Assembly: GCA_026393955.1 (NCBI GenBank)
Contig: JAPKZE010000420.1
Location: 1 to 7,747, forward strand
Source of the DNA: Candidatus Aminicenantota bacterium
GTDB taxonomy: Bacteria; Acidobacteriota; Aminicenantia; Aminicenantales; Saccharicenantaceae
Length of the DNA stretch: 7,747 nt
Direction of reading: 5' to 3'
The notes beneath the pieces were generated by a model that saw only the letters and a program-made list of their open reading frames with translations, ran no database searches and had not been told where the DNA came from. Both the position numbers and the translations under genes were made by a program. This document shows, one piece after another, positions 7,741 to 7,747 of the stretch. Within the stretch, counting starts at the first letter, position 1. Each line of letters starts with the position of its first letter.

Positions 7741-7747
7741 GGTCTTC

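Overview
This 7.7 kb, high-GC window is ordinary-looking bacterial chromosome with one partial and five complete protein genes. No rRNA, tRNA, CRISPR array, transposase or phage gene is visible. The gene mix (accessory-type DNA polymerase III alpha, exported S9C peptidase, exported GH123/DUF4091-type glycosidase, a solo HicB protein and a GGGGACTGTCCCC repeat) would suit an uncultured heterotroph such as Acidobacteriota or Candidatus Aminicenantes. That placement is an impression, not a demonstrated assignment.

Layout: (1) 1-1647 (+) is the C-terminal part of a DnaE-family polymerase, cut by the window edge, with a glycine-rich insertion inside its OB-fold. (2) 1664-1692 is a tandem pair of 13-bp palindromes that can also fold on each other. 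(3) 1746-1964 (+) is a 72-aa HicB-like protein without a HicA partner. (4) 1974-2327 (-) is a 117-aa membrane protein whose TM-pore-loop-TM pattern resembles a potassium channel with a replaced selectivity filter. (5) 2328-2409 is a compact divergent promoter region. Each strand has a -35/-10 pair with a 17-bp spacer, and each -10 lies only 6-7 bases before an ATG, predicting leaderless mRNAs on both sides. A perfect 15-bp inverted repeat fills the spacer of the rightward promoter. (6) 2410-4485 (+) is a secreted S9C prolyl-oligopeptidase-family enzyme. (7) 4536-5462 (+) is a cation diffusion facilitator with a manganese-type site, probably co-transcribed with the peptidase. (8) 5449-7740 (-) is a secreted GH123-like glycosidase with an inserted beta-sandwich. 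It is convergent with the transporter gene and overlaps it by 14 bp.

The genes do not form an evident single pathway. The peptidase and glycosidase both point to degradation of protein or glycan polymers outside the cytoplasm, and the CDF protein to metal homeostasis. I do not see a new multi-gene system. The points most worth checking are the paired leaderless promoters with the embedded palindrome, the degenerate channel-like membrane protein, and the domain insertions in the polymerase and the glycosidase.
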